Made by a program: the position numbers and the translations under genes
In this document: positions 19,679 through 28,220 of the stretch, one piece after another
Numbering within the stretch: position 1 is the stretch's first letter
How the letters are laid out: every line of letters begins with the position of its first letter
Assembly (NCBI RefSeq): GCF_023150235.1
Contig: NZ_JAKLLH010000006.1
Span: 124,001 to 188,000, forward strand
Direction: 5' to 3'
Source: Azonexus sp.
GTDB lineage: Bacteria; Pseudomonadota; Gammaproteobacteria; Burkholderiales; Rhodocyclaceae
DNA: 64,000 nucleotides
The notes under the pieces: generated by a model
Database searches by the model: none
What the model was told of the DNA's origin: nothing
Seen by the model: the letters and a program-made list of their open reading frames with translations, nothing else

Positions 19679-19780
19679 TTAGTGGTAAGCCTTGCGCGAC
19701 GCCAGCTTGACCGCCATGGTCACGGCCAGCACCAGGATCATGCCGGTGAAGACCATGCCGAGGGTGGACAGTTGGTCCAT
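19679..19780 (-). CDS. 33-residue single-span membrane protein, unknown function
   Basis: On the minus strand, ATG 19780 to TAA 19679 encodes MDQLSTLGMVFTGM followed by the hydrophobic run ILVLAVTMAV and a basic tail KLASRKAYH. GGAG sits 8-11 bp upstream of ATG. A strong terminator follows (19590-19626). The gene is too short for usual gene calling, but ribosome site, one transmembrane helix, positive-inside tail and terminator fit a real small protein. It does not match a small protein I can name; an accessory subunit of a membrane complex is possible. Confidence 0.7.
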   Translation of the reverse strand: MDQLSTLGMVFTGMILVLAVTMAVKLASRKAYH

Positions 19781-19957
19781 GTTTTTCTCCGTCGGGTTTA
19801 TTGTTGGGGCGCGTTCGGCAAGCCTCGCACTGAAAAGTTCCCGTCACACGCCGACTGGCGTAGACCGTGCCTTCGGCTACAATCTGCTGCAGCGCAACAA
19901 TCAAAGCCATAGCGCGCCCTGCAGACTGTCACCATCCACTCTGAGAATCGCCACACC

Positions 19958-21271
19958 ATGCATCCGCGCCTGCTCCTTGCCGATCTGGAAGAACACCCGC
20001 TGCGCCAGCGCCTCAACAACGAATTCCACGCCCGGCCGCCGATTCCGCTGCTCGGCGCGATGTTGGTCTCGCACCTGGTGTTCAAGCACAGCGCGACCGC
20101 CGCCCAGGCCGAGAAGGAAAACCTCTCCAAGCTCTGCCAGGGTCACGTGTGCACCGCCATCGACAGCTCGGAATCGCATGTACTGATCGAAACCGGCGCC
20201 TTCCGCATGCGCTGGGAACTGCACACCGAGTTTTCCAGCTACACCTTCTTCCAGCCGCTGACGCCGGGCCAGGAACTCGACCCGGAAGCGACCGCCTTCG
20301 ACGCGGTTAACCCGGAATGGCTGAAGGGCATCCCCGGCAAGCTGATCGTCGCCACCCACGTCGAGGTTCGCGCGGCCGACGAAATGCCGCCCGAAAGCAT
20401 CATCGCCGGCCTCAGCCCGGACGGGCGGACGATGGTCGCCTCGCAGGTCGCCGACAACGCCGCGTGGATCTTCACCGATTTCAAGATCAACAACGGCTTC
20501 TCGCGCTTTCTGGTCCTCAACGCCAGCATGACCCAGCGCCAGGCCGGGCGCACCGTGCAGCGCCTGGTCGAGATCGAAACTTACCGGATGATGGCCCTGC
20601 TCGGCCTGCCGGTGGCCAAGGAGGTCAGCAAGTGGCTGTACACCGGCGAGAAGGAACTCGCCGCGCTGATGGACCGGATCGGCCAGGCCAAGGGCGGCGA
20701 CGACGAACGCGACATTCTCGCCAACATGTCGCGCCTGGCCGCCGAAGTCGAGCATTCGGTGGCGCGCACCACCTTCCGCTTCGGCGCCGCGCGAGCCTAC
20801 CACGGGCTGGTCATGCAGCGCATCGAGGAACTGCGCGAACAGCGGATTTCCGGCCTGCCGACCTTTGCCGAATTCATGCAGCGCCGCCTGCTGCCGGCGA
20901 TGAACACCTGCGAGGCGATCAGCCGCCGCCAGGAAGAACTCTCCGCCCGCGTTGCCCGCAACTCGCAACTCTTGCGCACCCGCGTCGATATCGAACTGGA
21001 GCGCCAGAACCAGGAACTGCTCGCCCAGATGAACCGCCGCGCCAAGCTGCAACTGCACCTGCAGGAAGCGGTCGAGGGCCTGTCGGTGGTCGTCCTCACC
21101 TACTACGGCTCGCAGCTGGTGCAATACCTGGCCAAGGGAAGCAAGGACCTGCACCACCTCAACACCGACCTGATCACCGCCGCGTCGATCCCGATCATCG
21201 CCGGACTGGTCGCCTGGGGCACCCGCCGCATGCGCAACAAGCTCGCCGCCGAAGACGCGGGCGCGCACTGA
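19958..21271 (+). CDS. DUF3422 family protein with C-terminal membrane segment
   Basis: 437 residues. It starts MHPRLLLADLEEHPLRQRLNNEFHARP, typical of DUF3422. A long helical and probably coiled-coil stretch covers about 240-390 (ARVARNSQLL, LERQNQELLAQMNRR), and hydrophobic segments lie near the C-terminus (SVVVLTYYGSQLVQYL and IPIIAGLVAWG), the layout of an inner-membrane-anchored cytosolic protein. A TACAAT -10-like box is at 19878. It lies directly before purC but purC has its own TATAAT. Function unknown. Confidence 0.88.
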   Translation: MHPRLLLADLEEHPLRQRLNNEFHARPPIPLLGAMLVSHLVFKHSATAAQAEKENLSKLCQGHVCTAIDSSESHVLIETGAFRMRWELHTEFSSYTFFQPLTPGQELDPEATAFDAVNPEWLKGIPGKLIVATHVEVRAADEMPPESIIAGLSPDGRTMVASQVADNAAWIFTDFKINNGFSRFLVLNASMTQRQAGRTVQRLVEIETYRMMALLGLPVAKEVSKWLYTGEKELAALMDRIGQAKGGDDERDILANMSRLAAEVEHSVARTTFRFGAARAYHGLVMQRIEELREQRISGLPTFAEFMQRRLLPAMNTCEAISRRQEELSARVARNSQLLRTRVDIELERQNQELLAQMNRRAKLQLHLQEAVEGLSVVVLTYYGSQLVQYLAKGSKDLHHLNTDLITAASIPIIAGLVAWGTRRMRNKLAAEDAGAH

Positions 21272-21308
21272 TTTATAATTTCGTTTTTGCCTTTTCGGGA
21301 CCACGACC

Positions 21309-22241
21309 GTGACCGCACCGCTCTTCGAATCCACCATCACCAGCCTGCCGCTCCTCTCCAAGGGCAAGGTCCGCGACATCTACGCCGTTGACGCCGACAA
21401 GCTGCTAATCGTCACCACCGACCGCCTCTCCGCCTTCGACGTGATCCTGCCGGACCCGATCCCGCGTAAAGGCGAAGTCCTGCAAGCCGTCGCCAACTTC
21501 TGGTTCGAAAAGCTCGGCCACATCGTCCCCAACCAGCTCACCGGCGTCGATCCCGAATCGGTCGTCGCCGAAAACGAGCGTGAACAGGTGCGCGGTCGCG
21601 CCGTCGTCGTCAAGCGCCTCAAGCCGCTGCCGATCGAAGCCGTGGTCCGTGGCTACGTGATCGGCTCCGGCTGGAAGGATTACCAAGAAACCGGCGCCAT
21701 CTGCGGCATCGCCCTGCCCGCCGGCCTCAAGATGGCGGCCAAGCTGCCGGCCCCGATCTTCACCCCGGCGACCAAGGCCGCCGTTGGCGACCACGACGAA
21801 AACGTCTCCTTCGCCGTCGCCCAGGCCAACTGCGCCGCCGAACTCGCCGACGCACTCGCCGGCACCGGCAAGAACGGCGCCCAGCTCGCCGACGAAGCCC
21901 GCATCGCCGCCCTGCGCCTCTACGAAGAAGCCTCGGCCTACGCCAAGGGCCGTGGCATCCTGATCGCCGACACCAAGTTCGAATTCGGCATCGACGCCGC
22001 CGGCACCCTGCACCTGATCGACGAAGCCCTGACCCCCGACTCCTCGCGCTTCTGGCCCGCCGACCAGTACGAAGAAGGCAAGAACCCGCCCTCCTACGAC
22101 AAGCAATACGTCCGCGACTACCTGGAAACCCTGGACTGGGGCAAAGTCGCCCCCGGCCCCAAACTCCCCGCCGAAGTCATCGCCCGCACCAGCGCCAAGT
22201 ACATCGAAGCCTACGAAAAGCTCACCGGCCAGACGCTGTAA
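21309..22241 (+). CDS. purC: Phosphoribosylaminoimidazole-succinocarboxamide synthase (SAICAR synthetase)
   Basis: 310 residues with KGKVRDIY, the SAICAR signature [19 protein letters not shown] and IADTKFEFG, and [13 protein letters not shown]. It joins aspartate to CAIR in de novo purine synthesis. This longer form, with an inserted segment around [14 protein letters not shown], is common in Betaproteobacteria. The start is GTG 21309. A perfect TATAAT at 21274-21279 gives it a private promoter directly after the DUF3422 stop. Other purine genes (purH, purD) are 36 kb away. Confidence 0.97.
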   Translation: MTAPLFESTITSLPLLSKGKVRDIYAVDADKLLIVTTDRLSAFDVILPDPIPRKGEVLQAVANFWFEKLGHIVPNQLTGVDPESVVAENEREQVRGRAVVVKRLKPLPIEAVVRGYVIGSGWKDYQETGAICGIALPAGLKMAAKLPAPIFTPATKAAVGDHDENVSFAVAQANCAAELADALAGTGKNGAQLADEARIAALRLYEEASAYAKGRGILIADTKFEFGIDAAGTLHLIDEALTPDSSRFWPADQYEEGKNPPSYDKQYVRDYLETLDWGKVAPGPKLPAEVIARTSAKYIEAYEKLTGQTL

Positions 22242-22256
22242 GCGACCACCGCTGCA

Positions 22257-22291
22257 ATGAAAAACGCCCGCTTGCTGCGGGCGTTTTTCAT
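22257..22291. terminator. Intrinsic terminator after purC
   Basis: Fifteen-bp stem ATGAAAAACGCCCGC/GCGGGCGTTTTTCAT with a 5-nt loop TTGCT, 15 bp after the stop codon. Confidence 0.92.
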
Positions 22292-22340
22292 TCTGCGGGC
22301 GAGCCAACGGTTTGCGCTGGAGGCCGCAAGAGGTCGTTTT

Positions 22341-22384
22341 CCACGGTCAACCGGAAAAAACGCCCATTTTCACGGTCGACCGTG
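22341..22384. repeat. Two palindromes of the CACGGTCGACCGTG family in tandem
   Basis: A variant CCACGGTCAACCGG flanked by TTTT and AAAAAA (22341-22354), then a perfect core at 22371-22384. The start-to-start distance is 29-30 bp. Confidence 0.85.
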
Positions 22385-22526
22385 ATTTCGAGGCATTTTT
22401 CCTTGCCCTGCTCGGTTGGGGCGACAAATCAACCTGCCTCTTTTCTCGCCCGGGTGGTCTGTCATACGGCGTCGGAAAGCTTGGCGGCCTGGCAGGCGCC
22501 GGCTTCCGCCGTTGACCGGCGGGCGT

Positions 22527-22554
22527 ACTTTCTTTTGCTTCGCCAAAAGAAAGT
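22527..22554. repeat. Hairpin ACTTTCTTTTG / CAAAAGAAAGT
   Basis: Perfect 11-bp inverted repeat with a 6-nt loop CTTCGC; left boundary of the 22.5-23.1 kb repeat block. Confidence 0.85.
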
Positions 22555-22825
22555 AGCCAAAGGCTATTGCTAGCGCAGCTAATAGGCGACCCAGGCTACG
22601 CGGTCGGCTGCGCCGACTCCCCTGCGCTACTCAGCGAGCCGGGCACCCCAAGAGTACTTCCTCGCGATGCGCAGCATCGCTCAGGGCGCGGCTGGCTAAA
22701 CTCGCCCCTGCGGGGCTCAAACACCGCCAGCCGAAATCCCCCGGCACGCCTGCGTTGCTCGACGCTCCACATGGGGCCAAAGGCGTCGCGGCGGATAGGT
22801 TCGTTAAACAAAACACCAACTTTTA

Positions 22826-22866
22826 CGGTCGACCTGCAAAAACCCCGATTTCTACGGTCTACCGTA
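22826..22866. repeat. Two further degenerate CGGTCGACC palindromes
   Basis: ACGGTCGACC followed by GCAAAA, then TACGGTCTACCGTA about 27 bp later; the second is a palindrome with a single central mismatch. Confidence 0.7.
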
Positions 22867-23041
22867 ACTTTGAGACGCTTTTCCCCCTGCCCTCTGCGGC
22901 GTCGAGCAGCGCAGGGCGGGCGGGGGCTGTCGGTTCGCATTGTTCGAGCCGCAGGCGAGTTCATGCGAACCACCCGCTCGTCCGAGCAGCGCAGAGCACC
23001 CGGCGCAGCCGGGCGCCGCAGCGGGCGCGCCTTCTTTTGGC

Positions 23042-23069
23042 TACTTTTCTTGGCAAGACAAGAAAAGTA
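23042..23069. repeat. Hairpin TACTTTTCTTG / CAAGAAAAGTA
   Basis: Perfect 11-bp inverted repeat with a 6-nt loop GCAAGA; right boundary of the repeat block. Confidence 0.85.
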
Positions 23070-23177
23070 CGCCCGCCGGCCAACGGCGGAAAAGGGCTTC
23101 TGTCAGTGCAAGAACCGAAGCTTACCAATGCACGCCCCAGACCTTGCGCTACGGTCACCTGGGGAAAGCGCAAATTC

Positions 23178-23191
23178 CACGGTCGACCGTA
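23178..23191. repeat. Palindrome CACGGTCGACCGTA before fic
   Basis: Thirteen of 14 core bases match the dispersed palindrome; 127 bp beyond the end of the fic gene. Confidence 0.8.
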
Positions 23192-23317
23192 ACTTCGAGG
23201 TATTTTTCCCAGAGGTTCTCAATAGGCGGTATCAGAAAATCCAGACACTCCCGGCGGGAATAATTGAGCCCCCCTTTGTCCCACCCGTCACTTTGGCATA
23301 AAATTCCAGAAGATTAT

Positions 23318-24661
23318 TTATCCTGCAATTTTTGCAATATTTTCGCGAAGATCGCGGGGCACCAGAAACAAAAAGCTTTTGCCAATTTTCTGTTTCTCAA
23401 GCAGGCCAAGATCACTCAAGCCTAGCAGATCCGAACGAGCCGTTTGGTATACCACCGCGTGGCTACGTTGATGCCCTTCAATTTTATAAGCCTCACCCGG
23501 GTGCTTAAGGGCATGGGTCAATAGTGCCAGTTGGCGATGATTAAGCCGGCTTCTTAGCTTTCCAGAACCAGCCAACAGGCGCTCCGTCGACTTCTGCTCG
23601 GCAACCTTGCGGGCCAGATATTCATGCAGCCCCTGGATTGCATTGCGGATGACTTCTAGCTGATGAATCAGAAAATACGTCGTATCGTTACTGTCCGTTT
23701 CCGTATGTAAATAGGCGCGCACGTACTTACTGGGTGCTTTACGCAAATAGTGCGAAATCGAAACAAACTCCATCAGCCAATAGCCACTACGCGCGATGGA
23801 CCAGTAGAACAAAGCCCGTGCCGTTCGCCCATTGCCGTCAATAAACGGGTGGTCGTAGCCGATCATGAAGTGCAACAAGATTGCCCGGAGGACAGGATGG
23901 ACAAAAGGCTTGCTGCTTTCATCCGCATTAGCGAAGGCACAGAGCTTTTCCAGGCGACCCGCAAGCTCCGTATAGCCAGGTGGCTGATGAATGATTGTGC
24001 CATCACGGTTATCCACGACATGAACATCGTCCGTCATCCGCAGGCGTCCAGCATCAGCAGGATCATCCAAGGTACCTTCAGTCAGAATCCGATGTAGTTC
24101 AAGAATACGATTTGGCGTAATTGGCTCATTTCTGATTTTTCTTATGAGCTCCATTGCTTGAAAATTATTGAAGATCATCGACTCGCTGTGATCTCGAGGT
24201 CTCCTTCCCTCACGCAACATGTCTTCAGCCACCCGGCGTGTTGTTGCAGCGCCTTCAAGCTGACTGGATGCAATCGCTTCTTCAACAGTGGACTGAAAAA
24301 GATAACGATCCCGATTCTCTGGTGTCGTAACCTCTGCTGCAGCCTCCATTCGCCCCCCTGCACCCTTATCAATGTGATGCAAATGAATAAGGACATCCTC
24401 GGGAGTTGCGATCATGAATGGCTTGTCGGCTTTGTCTAGTAGCGGGAGAGCTTGGAGCAAGCCGCCACGCGCCAACTTGACAGCAGCCCACCACAATTCC
24501 GGTGTGACTCCATCAGGAGGGGCTCGATGCCGCAGTTGGTCCCAATGCAGATACGCCCCATCTATGGTGGGAGTGCTGCCAGCGTAGATGTATCTGAATA
24601 ACTCAGGCTTTAAATTGGCAAGAACCGCATCAAGACTGGGGGGGGTCAGAGGAATCTTCAT
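23318..24661 (-). CDS. Fic family protein with inhibitory helix and C-terminal winged-helix-like domain
   Basis: 447 residues. The Fic core motif is HPFIDGNGRTAR (HPFxxGNGRxxR complete), so the enzyme should be able to transfer AMP or another nucleotide part onto target proteins. An N-terminal inhibitory motif SSQLEGA (SxxxEG) is present upstream of the core, as in class II Fic proteins that hold themselves inactive. The C-terminal 80 residues (LNHRQLALLTHALKHP ... SDLLGLSDLGLLEKQ) resemble a winged helix, and two matching inverted repeats lie at its own start, so autoregulation is plausible. Base composition is clearly lower in GC than the neighbours. No separate antitoxin gene is adjacent. 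The gene lies between a repeat block and a truncated DUF2189 gene, consistent with horizontal acquisition. Confidence 0.93.
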   Translation of the reverse strand: MKIPLTPPSLDAVLANLKPELFRYIYAGSTPTIDGAYLHWDQLRHRAPPDGVTPELWWAAVKLARGGLLQALPLLDKADKPFMIATPEDVLIHLHHIDKGAGGRMEAAAEVTTPENRDRYLFQSTVEEAIASSQLEGAATTRRVAEDMLREGRRPRDHSESMIFNNFQAMELIRKIRNEPITPNRILELHRILTEGTLDDPADAGRLRMTDDVHVVDNRDGTIIHQPPGYTELAGRLEKLCAFANADESSKPFVHPVLRAILLHFMIGYDHPFIDGNGRTARALFYWSIARSGYWLMEFVSISHYLRKAPSKYVRAYLHTETDSNDTTYFLIHQLEVIRNAIQGLHEYLARKVAEQKSTERLLAGSGKLRSRLNHRQLALLTHALKHPGEAYKIEGHQRSHAVVYQTARSDLLGLSDLGLLEKQKIGKSFLFLVPRDLRENIAKIAG

Positions 24662-24662
24662 T

Positions 24663-24692
24663 TTCTACTAAAGCAGAAGTAAATTAGTAGAA
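24663..24692. promoter_or_regulatory. Inverted repeat operator 1 upstream of fic
   Basis: TTCTACTAA and TTAGTAGAA separated by 12 nt, starting 2 bp before the fic start codon; the arms are perfect complements. Confidence 0.75.
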
Positions 24693-24721
24693 CAAAGTTT
24701 AGAGCCTCTTGCATACAAACG

Positions 24722-24749
24722 TCTACTAAACATCGGTCAAATTAGTAGA
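24722..24749. promoter_or_regulatory. Inverted repeat operator 2 upstream of fic
   Basis: TCTACTAA and TTAGTAGA, again with exactly 12 nt between them, centred 58 bp from operator 1. A lone half-site CTAGTAGA follows at 24753. Likely binding sites for the winged helix of Fic or an unlinked repressor. Confidence 0.75.
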
Positions 24750-24870
24750 ACACTAGTAGATAGTACATTCTGTGCAGTACCGGCCTCGGAGTCAGCTGCT
24801 ACCTAGATGCCATCCACTGCCACCCCCTCTCCCCGGCCCAAATCCCAGCACCCCGACCGAGAAGACCGCC

Positions 24871-25377
24871 ATGCATCCCCGTTTCGACTTAGCCGCCCAC
24901 GGGCTGCTGTTGCCGGCGATCCGGCGGATCGCCATCAGCCAGTCGCTGGCCTTTTTCGGGCTGATCCTGAGCCTGCTGATGCTGTTCTGGGAACGGGTGT
25001 CGGCTGTGGCCTTTGCGCTGGTTGCGATTGATACCCCCGGACAAGCCAGCGCCTACCTCAGCGACATCCTGCTCAGCGGCGAGCACCTGACGTTTACGCT
25101 GGCCTGGCTGGCGGCAGGCGGGATGCTGGCCTTGTTCGTCTTCGCGCTGAGCGTGGTGGCGGTGCCGATGATGCTCGACCACGATACCGATGTGGCGACG
25201 GCGATGCTGACCAGCCTCCGTGTGTGCGCCCTGAACGCCGGGCCGCTGGCGCTGTGGGCCTTCCTGCTCGTCGACCTGACCCTGTTCGGCTTCGCCACGC
25301 TGCTCTTCGGGCTGGTGCTGATCATGCCGATTCTCGGCCATGCCTCATGGCATGCCTATCGCGACCTAGTAGAATAA
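24871..25377 (+). CDS. DUF2189 membrane protein, apparently 5'-truncated
   Basis: 168 residues with three to four hydrophobic spans and the DUF2189 hallmarks ALSVVAVPMMLDHD, TAMLTSLRVCALN and the terminal LGHASWHAYRDLV. Family members I know are about 250-270 residues and carry roughly 80-110 more N-terminal residues with two further spans. Here the homologous part begins abruptly about 10 residues after the ATG, and composition shifts to AT-rich fic sequence about 100 bp upstream. I infer that acquisition of the fic region removed the 5' end, and that this ATG (no clear ribosome site) may be a makeshift start. Possibly a pseudogene. The family function is unknown. Confidence 0.75.
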   Translation: MHPRFDLAAHGLLLPAIRRIAISQSLAFFGLILSLLMLFWERVSAVAFALVAIDTPGQASAYLSDILLSGEHLTFTLAWLAAGGMLALFVFALSVVAVPMMLDHDTDVATAMLTSLRVCALNAGPLALWAFLLVDLTLFGFATLLFGLVLIMPILGHASWHAYRDLVE

Positions 25378-25435
25378 GCCGCCATACGTCACTCCACGGG
25401 CGGCGGCGACCGCCCGTTTTCATTGCTCCGAGACC

Positions 25436-27505
25436 ATGACCCAAGACCACAATCCGCTGCTCGATTTTTCCGACCTGCCCCGTTTTGACCTGATTCAGCC
25501 GGCGCACGTCAAACCAGCCATCGAACAACTGCTGGCCGACGGCCGGGCGCTGATCGAAAGCCTGACCGGCGACGCGACGCCGGTGACCTGGGGCGACTTT
25601 GCCGCGCCGCTGTCCGACGGGCTGGAAGGCCTGGGCCGCGCCTGGGGCGTGGTCGGGCACCTGCATTCGGTCAATGACATTCCCGCCTGGCGCGAGGCTT
25701 ACAACGAAATGCTGCCGGAGATTTCGCGCTTTTACAGCGAACTCGGGCAGAACCTGGCCTTGTTCGACAAATACCGGGCGCTGCGCAAAAACGCCGATTT
25801 TGCGGCGTTGACCGTGGCGCAGCAGAAAATCGTCAATAACGAGACCCGCGACTTCCGCCTCTCCGGCGCCGAACTACCGGAAGACCAGAAGCCCCGCTTC
25901 CAGGCGATCATGGAAGAGTTGTCGCAGTTGTCGGCCAAGTTCTCGGAGAACCTGCTCGACGCGACCAACGCCCACGCTGAGATCGTGACCGACGAGGCCG
26001 AACTCGCCGGCCTGCCCGACTACGCCAAGGACGCTGCGCGTGAAGTCGCAGAAAAGGCGGGCGCAGGTACTGAAAATTCAGGCTGGAAATTCACGCTGCA
26101 CGCCCCCTCCTACGGCCCTGTGCTGCAATACGCCGACAACCGCGACCTGCGCGCCCGGATGTACCGCGCCTACGCGACCCGCGCCGCCGAATTCAGCGAC
26201 GGCAGTTCCAAACCGGAATGGGACAACACGCCGGTGATGCGCCGCCTGCTCGAACTGCGCCAGGAAGAGGCGCAGATGCTCGGCTTTGCCAATTACGCCG
26301 AAGTCTCGCTGCAGCCCAAGATGGCCGACAGCCCGGCGCAGGTGCTGGCTTTCCTGCGCGACATGGCGAAGAAGGCCAAGCCCTTCGCCGAGAAGGACAT
26401 GGCCGAGTTGCTGGCCTTTGCCCGGGATGAACTCGGGATTGCCGATTTCCAGCCGTGGGACGCGGCCTATGTTTCGGAAAAGCTGCTGCAGGCGCGCTAC
26501 GCCTTCTCGGAACAAGAGGTGAAGCAGTATTTCACCGAGCCCAAGGTGATCGCCGGCCTGTTCCAGGTGATCGAAAGCCTGTTCGGGGTCAAGGTCAAGG
26601 CCGACACGGCGCCGGTGTGGCACGAGGATGTCCGCTTCTACCGGCTGGAAACCCCCGCCGGCGAACTGGTCGGCCAGTTCTACGTCGACCTCTACGCCCG
26701 CGAGACCAAACGCGGCGGCGCCTGGATGGACGAGGCGCGTTCGCGCAAGCGCACGCCCGGCGGCATCCAGAAGCCGATTGCCTACCTCAACTGCAATTTC
26801 GCCCGCCCGGTCGGCGGCAAACCGGCGACCTTCACCCACGACGAAGTGATCACCCTGTTCCACGAAGCCGGCCACGGCCTGCACCACCTGCTGGCACGCG
26901 GCGAAGAGTCGGGGGTTTCCGGCATCCACGGCGTCGAATGGGACGCGGTCGAACTGCCGTCGCAGTTCATGGAAAACTATTGCTGGGAGTGGGAAGTTCT
27001 GCAGGGCATGACCGCCCACGTCGAGAGCGGCGAGCCGCTGCCGCGCTCGCTGTACGACAAGATGCTGGCGGCGAAGAACTTCCAGAGCGGGATGATGACC
27101 GTGCGCCAGCTGGAGTTTTCGCTGTTCGACATGCTGCTGCACAGCGAATTTGAGCCGCAGGGCGCGTCGACCGTGCTCGACCTGCTCAATACCGTCCGTG
27201 CCGAAGTTGCAGTGCTCTTGCCGCCGCCCTGGCAGCGTTTCCCGCACAGCTTCTCGCACATCTTCGGTGGCGGCTACGCGGCCGGCTATTACAGCTACAA
27301 GTGGGCAGAAGTGCTGTCGGCCGACTGCTACGCGGCCTTCGAGGAAGCCGGCAACCCGTTCGACCCGGTGGTCGGCCGGCGCTTCCTCGACGAAATCCTG
27401 TCGCGCGGCGGCGAGCGCCCGGCGCTGGAAAACTTCCGCGCCTTCCGTGGCCGCGAGCCGAGCCCGGACGCGCTGCTCCGCCACAGCGGCATGGCCCTCG
27501 CATGA
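25436..27505 (+). CDS. prlC: Oligopeptidase A (M3 metallopeptidase)
   Basis: 689 residues, the usual length of PrlC. The zinc site is HEAGHGLHH (HExxH) with the downstream Glu region ELPSQFMENYCWEW. Other M3 segments are GQFYVDLYARETKRGGAWMD, FSHIFGGGYAAGYYSYKWAEV and RFLDEILSRGG. It degrades cytosolic oligopeptides, including cleaved signal peptides. It ends in a 4-bp ATGA overlap with the exported glutaredoxin gene. Confidence 0.96.
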   Translation: MTQDHNPLLDFSDLPRFDLIQPAHVKPAIEQLLADGRALIESLTGDATPVTWGDFAAPLSDGLEGLGRAWGVVGHLHSVNDIPAWREAYNEMLPEISRFYSELGQNLALFDKYRALRKNADFAALTVAQQKIVNNETRDFRLSGAELPEDQKPRFQAIMEELSQLSAKFSENLLDATNAHAEIVTDEAELAGLPDYAKDAAREVAEKAGAGTENSGWKFTLHAPSYGPVLQYADNRDLRARMYRAYATRAAEFSDGSSKPEWDNTPVMRRLLELRQEEAQMLGFANYAEVSLQPKMADSPAQVLAFLRDMAKKAKPFAEKDMAELLAFARDELGIADFQPWDAAYVSEKLLQARYAFSEQEVKQYFTEPKVIAGLFQVIESLFGVKVKADTAPVWHEDVRFYRLETPAGELVGQFYVDLYARETKRGGAWMDEARSRKRTPGGIQKPIAYLNCNFARPVGGKPATFTHDEVITLFHEAGHGLHHLLARGEESGVSGIHGVEWDAVELPSQFMENYCWEWEVLQGMTAHVESGEPLPRSLYDKMLAAKNFQSGMMTVRQLEFSLFDMLLHSEFEPQGASTVLDLLNTVRAEVAVLLPPPWQRFPHSFSHIFGGGYAAGYYSYKWAEVLSADCYAAFEEAGNPFDPVVGRRFLDEILSRGGERPALENFRAFRGREPSPDALLRHSGMALA

Positions 27506-27978
27506 ACGCCGCCCGCTGGCTGCTCTGGGCGCTGCTCGGCCTGGCCGGCAGCGTCGCCGCGCAAAGCTACCGGTGGACCGACAGCCAGGGGCGGACCATC
27601 GTTTCCGACACGCCACCGCCAGCAGGTGTCGGCGAGGTCAGCATCCGGGGCAAGGCGGCCCCGGTGGCTGCCGAACTGCCCTATGCCACCCGCCAGGCAG
27701 CGGCCAGGCACCCGGTGACGCTGTACACCAGCGCCAGCTGCCTGGAAGAATGCCGGCAGGCACGCGAACTGCTGAAGGCACGCGGCACGCCGTTCAGCGA
27801 AAAGGCCGTCGCCACCCAGGAAGAGATCGACGCGCTGAAAAAACTGGCCGGCGAAGCCGCCGTCCCGACGCTGCAGGTCGGCAAGCAAGTGCAGCGCGGC
27901 TTCAGCAGCGAGCTGTATCACAAGCTGCTCGACTTCGCCGGCTACCCGGGACGCCGACCGCCGGCGCGGGAAGAGTAA
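27502..27978 (+). CDS. Exported DUF4124-glutaredoxin fusion protein
   Basis: 158 residues. A signal peptide (MNAARWLLWALLGLAGSVAA) is followed by a DUF4124 segment (YRWTDSQGRTIVSDTPPP, about 22-50) and a glutaredoxin-like domain (about 70-150) with VTLYTSASCLEECRQARELL, a cis-Pro segment AAVPTLQVG and GFSSELYHKLL. The redox Cys pair is spaced C-x3-C (CLEEC) rather than CxxC. DUF4124-glutaredoxin fusions with such a spaced pair occur widely in Betaproteobacteria. It probably acts in the periplasm. Translationally coupled to prlC. Confidence 0.88.
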   Translation: MNAARWLLWALLGLAGSVAAQSYRWTDSQGRTIVSDTPPPAGVGEVSIRGKAAPVAAELPYATRQAAARHPVTLYTSASCLEECRQARELLKARGTPFSEKAVATQEEIDALKKLAGEAAVPTLQVGKQVQRGFSSELYHKLLDFAGYPGRRPPAREE

Positions 27979-27992
27979 GCCAGCAGGAAGTA

Positions 27993-28019
27993 GAAAAAGG
28001 CCGGGAACCCGACCTTTTT
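27993..28019 (+). terminator. Intrinsic terminator after the glutaredoxin gene
   Basis: AAAAAGGCCGGG and CCCGACCTTTTT form a stem with one unpaired base; the multi-hairpin element begins on the next base. Confidence 0.85.
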
Positions 28020-28180
28020 CATCGTAAGACTAACTCCGGTTTGAAACCCCGCTCTTCAGGGCGGTGGGAGCCGACCCCGGCCTGAAGGCCGGGGTTTCAG
28101 GCGACCGTTTTGGGAGGGGATGCAAACCCCTTCCAATACATGCTTGACCGACAGGCATGAATGCCTGCCGCTAATTTCTT
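28020..28180 (+). repeat. Multi-hairpin intergenic element, copy 2 (161 nt)
   Basis: Full-length copy, nearly identical to copy 3. Between outer arms GAAACCCC and GGGGTTTC it holds two inner hairpins (CGCTCTTCAGGGCG type and CCCCGGCCTGAAGGCCGGGG), then two further hairpins. It lies between the convergent glutaredoxin and glycine-zipper genes. Confidence 0.92.
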
Positions 28181-28220
28181 GCTGGGCGCCCCCACTTGCC
28201 GGGGGGCATGGCCCTGCCGC

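Larger units (their letters stand above)
22292..23317. other. 1-kb non-coding, repeat-rich stretch between purC and fic
   Basis: No open frame here looks like a protein: the frames are Arg/Pro/Ser-rich with no family resemblance, and several overlap on both strands. It contains four or five copies of the CACGGTCGACCGTG-type palindrome and two long A/T-rich hairpins (22527-22554, 23042-23069) that bracket about 500 bp. I recognise hairpins of this type as common non-coding repeats in betaproteobacterial genomes. It looks like a sink of repeated elements, perhaps where the fic region was acquired. Confidence 0.7.

Noticed and set aside
22312-23301. Several 60-245-codon open frames in the purC-fic gap
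   Set aside because: They cross hairpins and palindromes, overlap on both strands and have Arg/Ser/Pro-rich products; treated as non-coding repeats.
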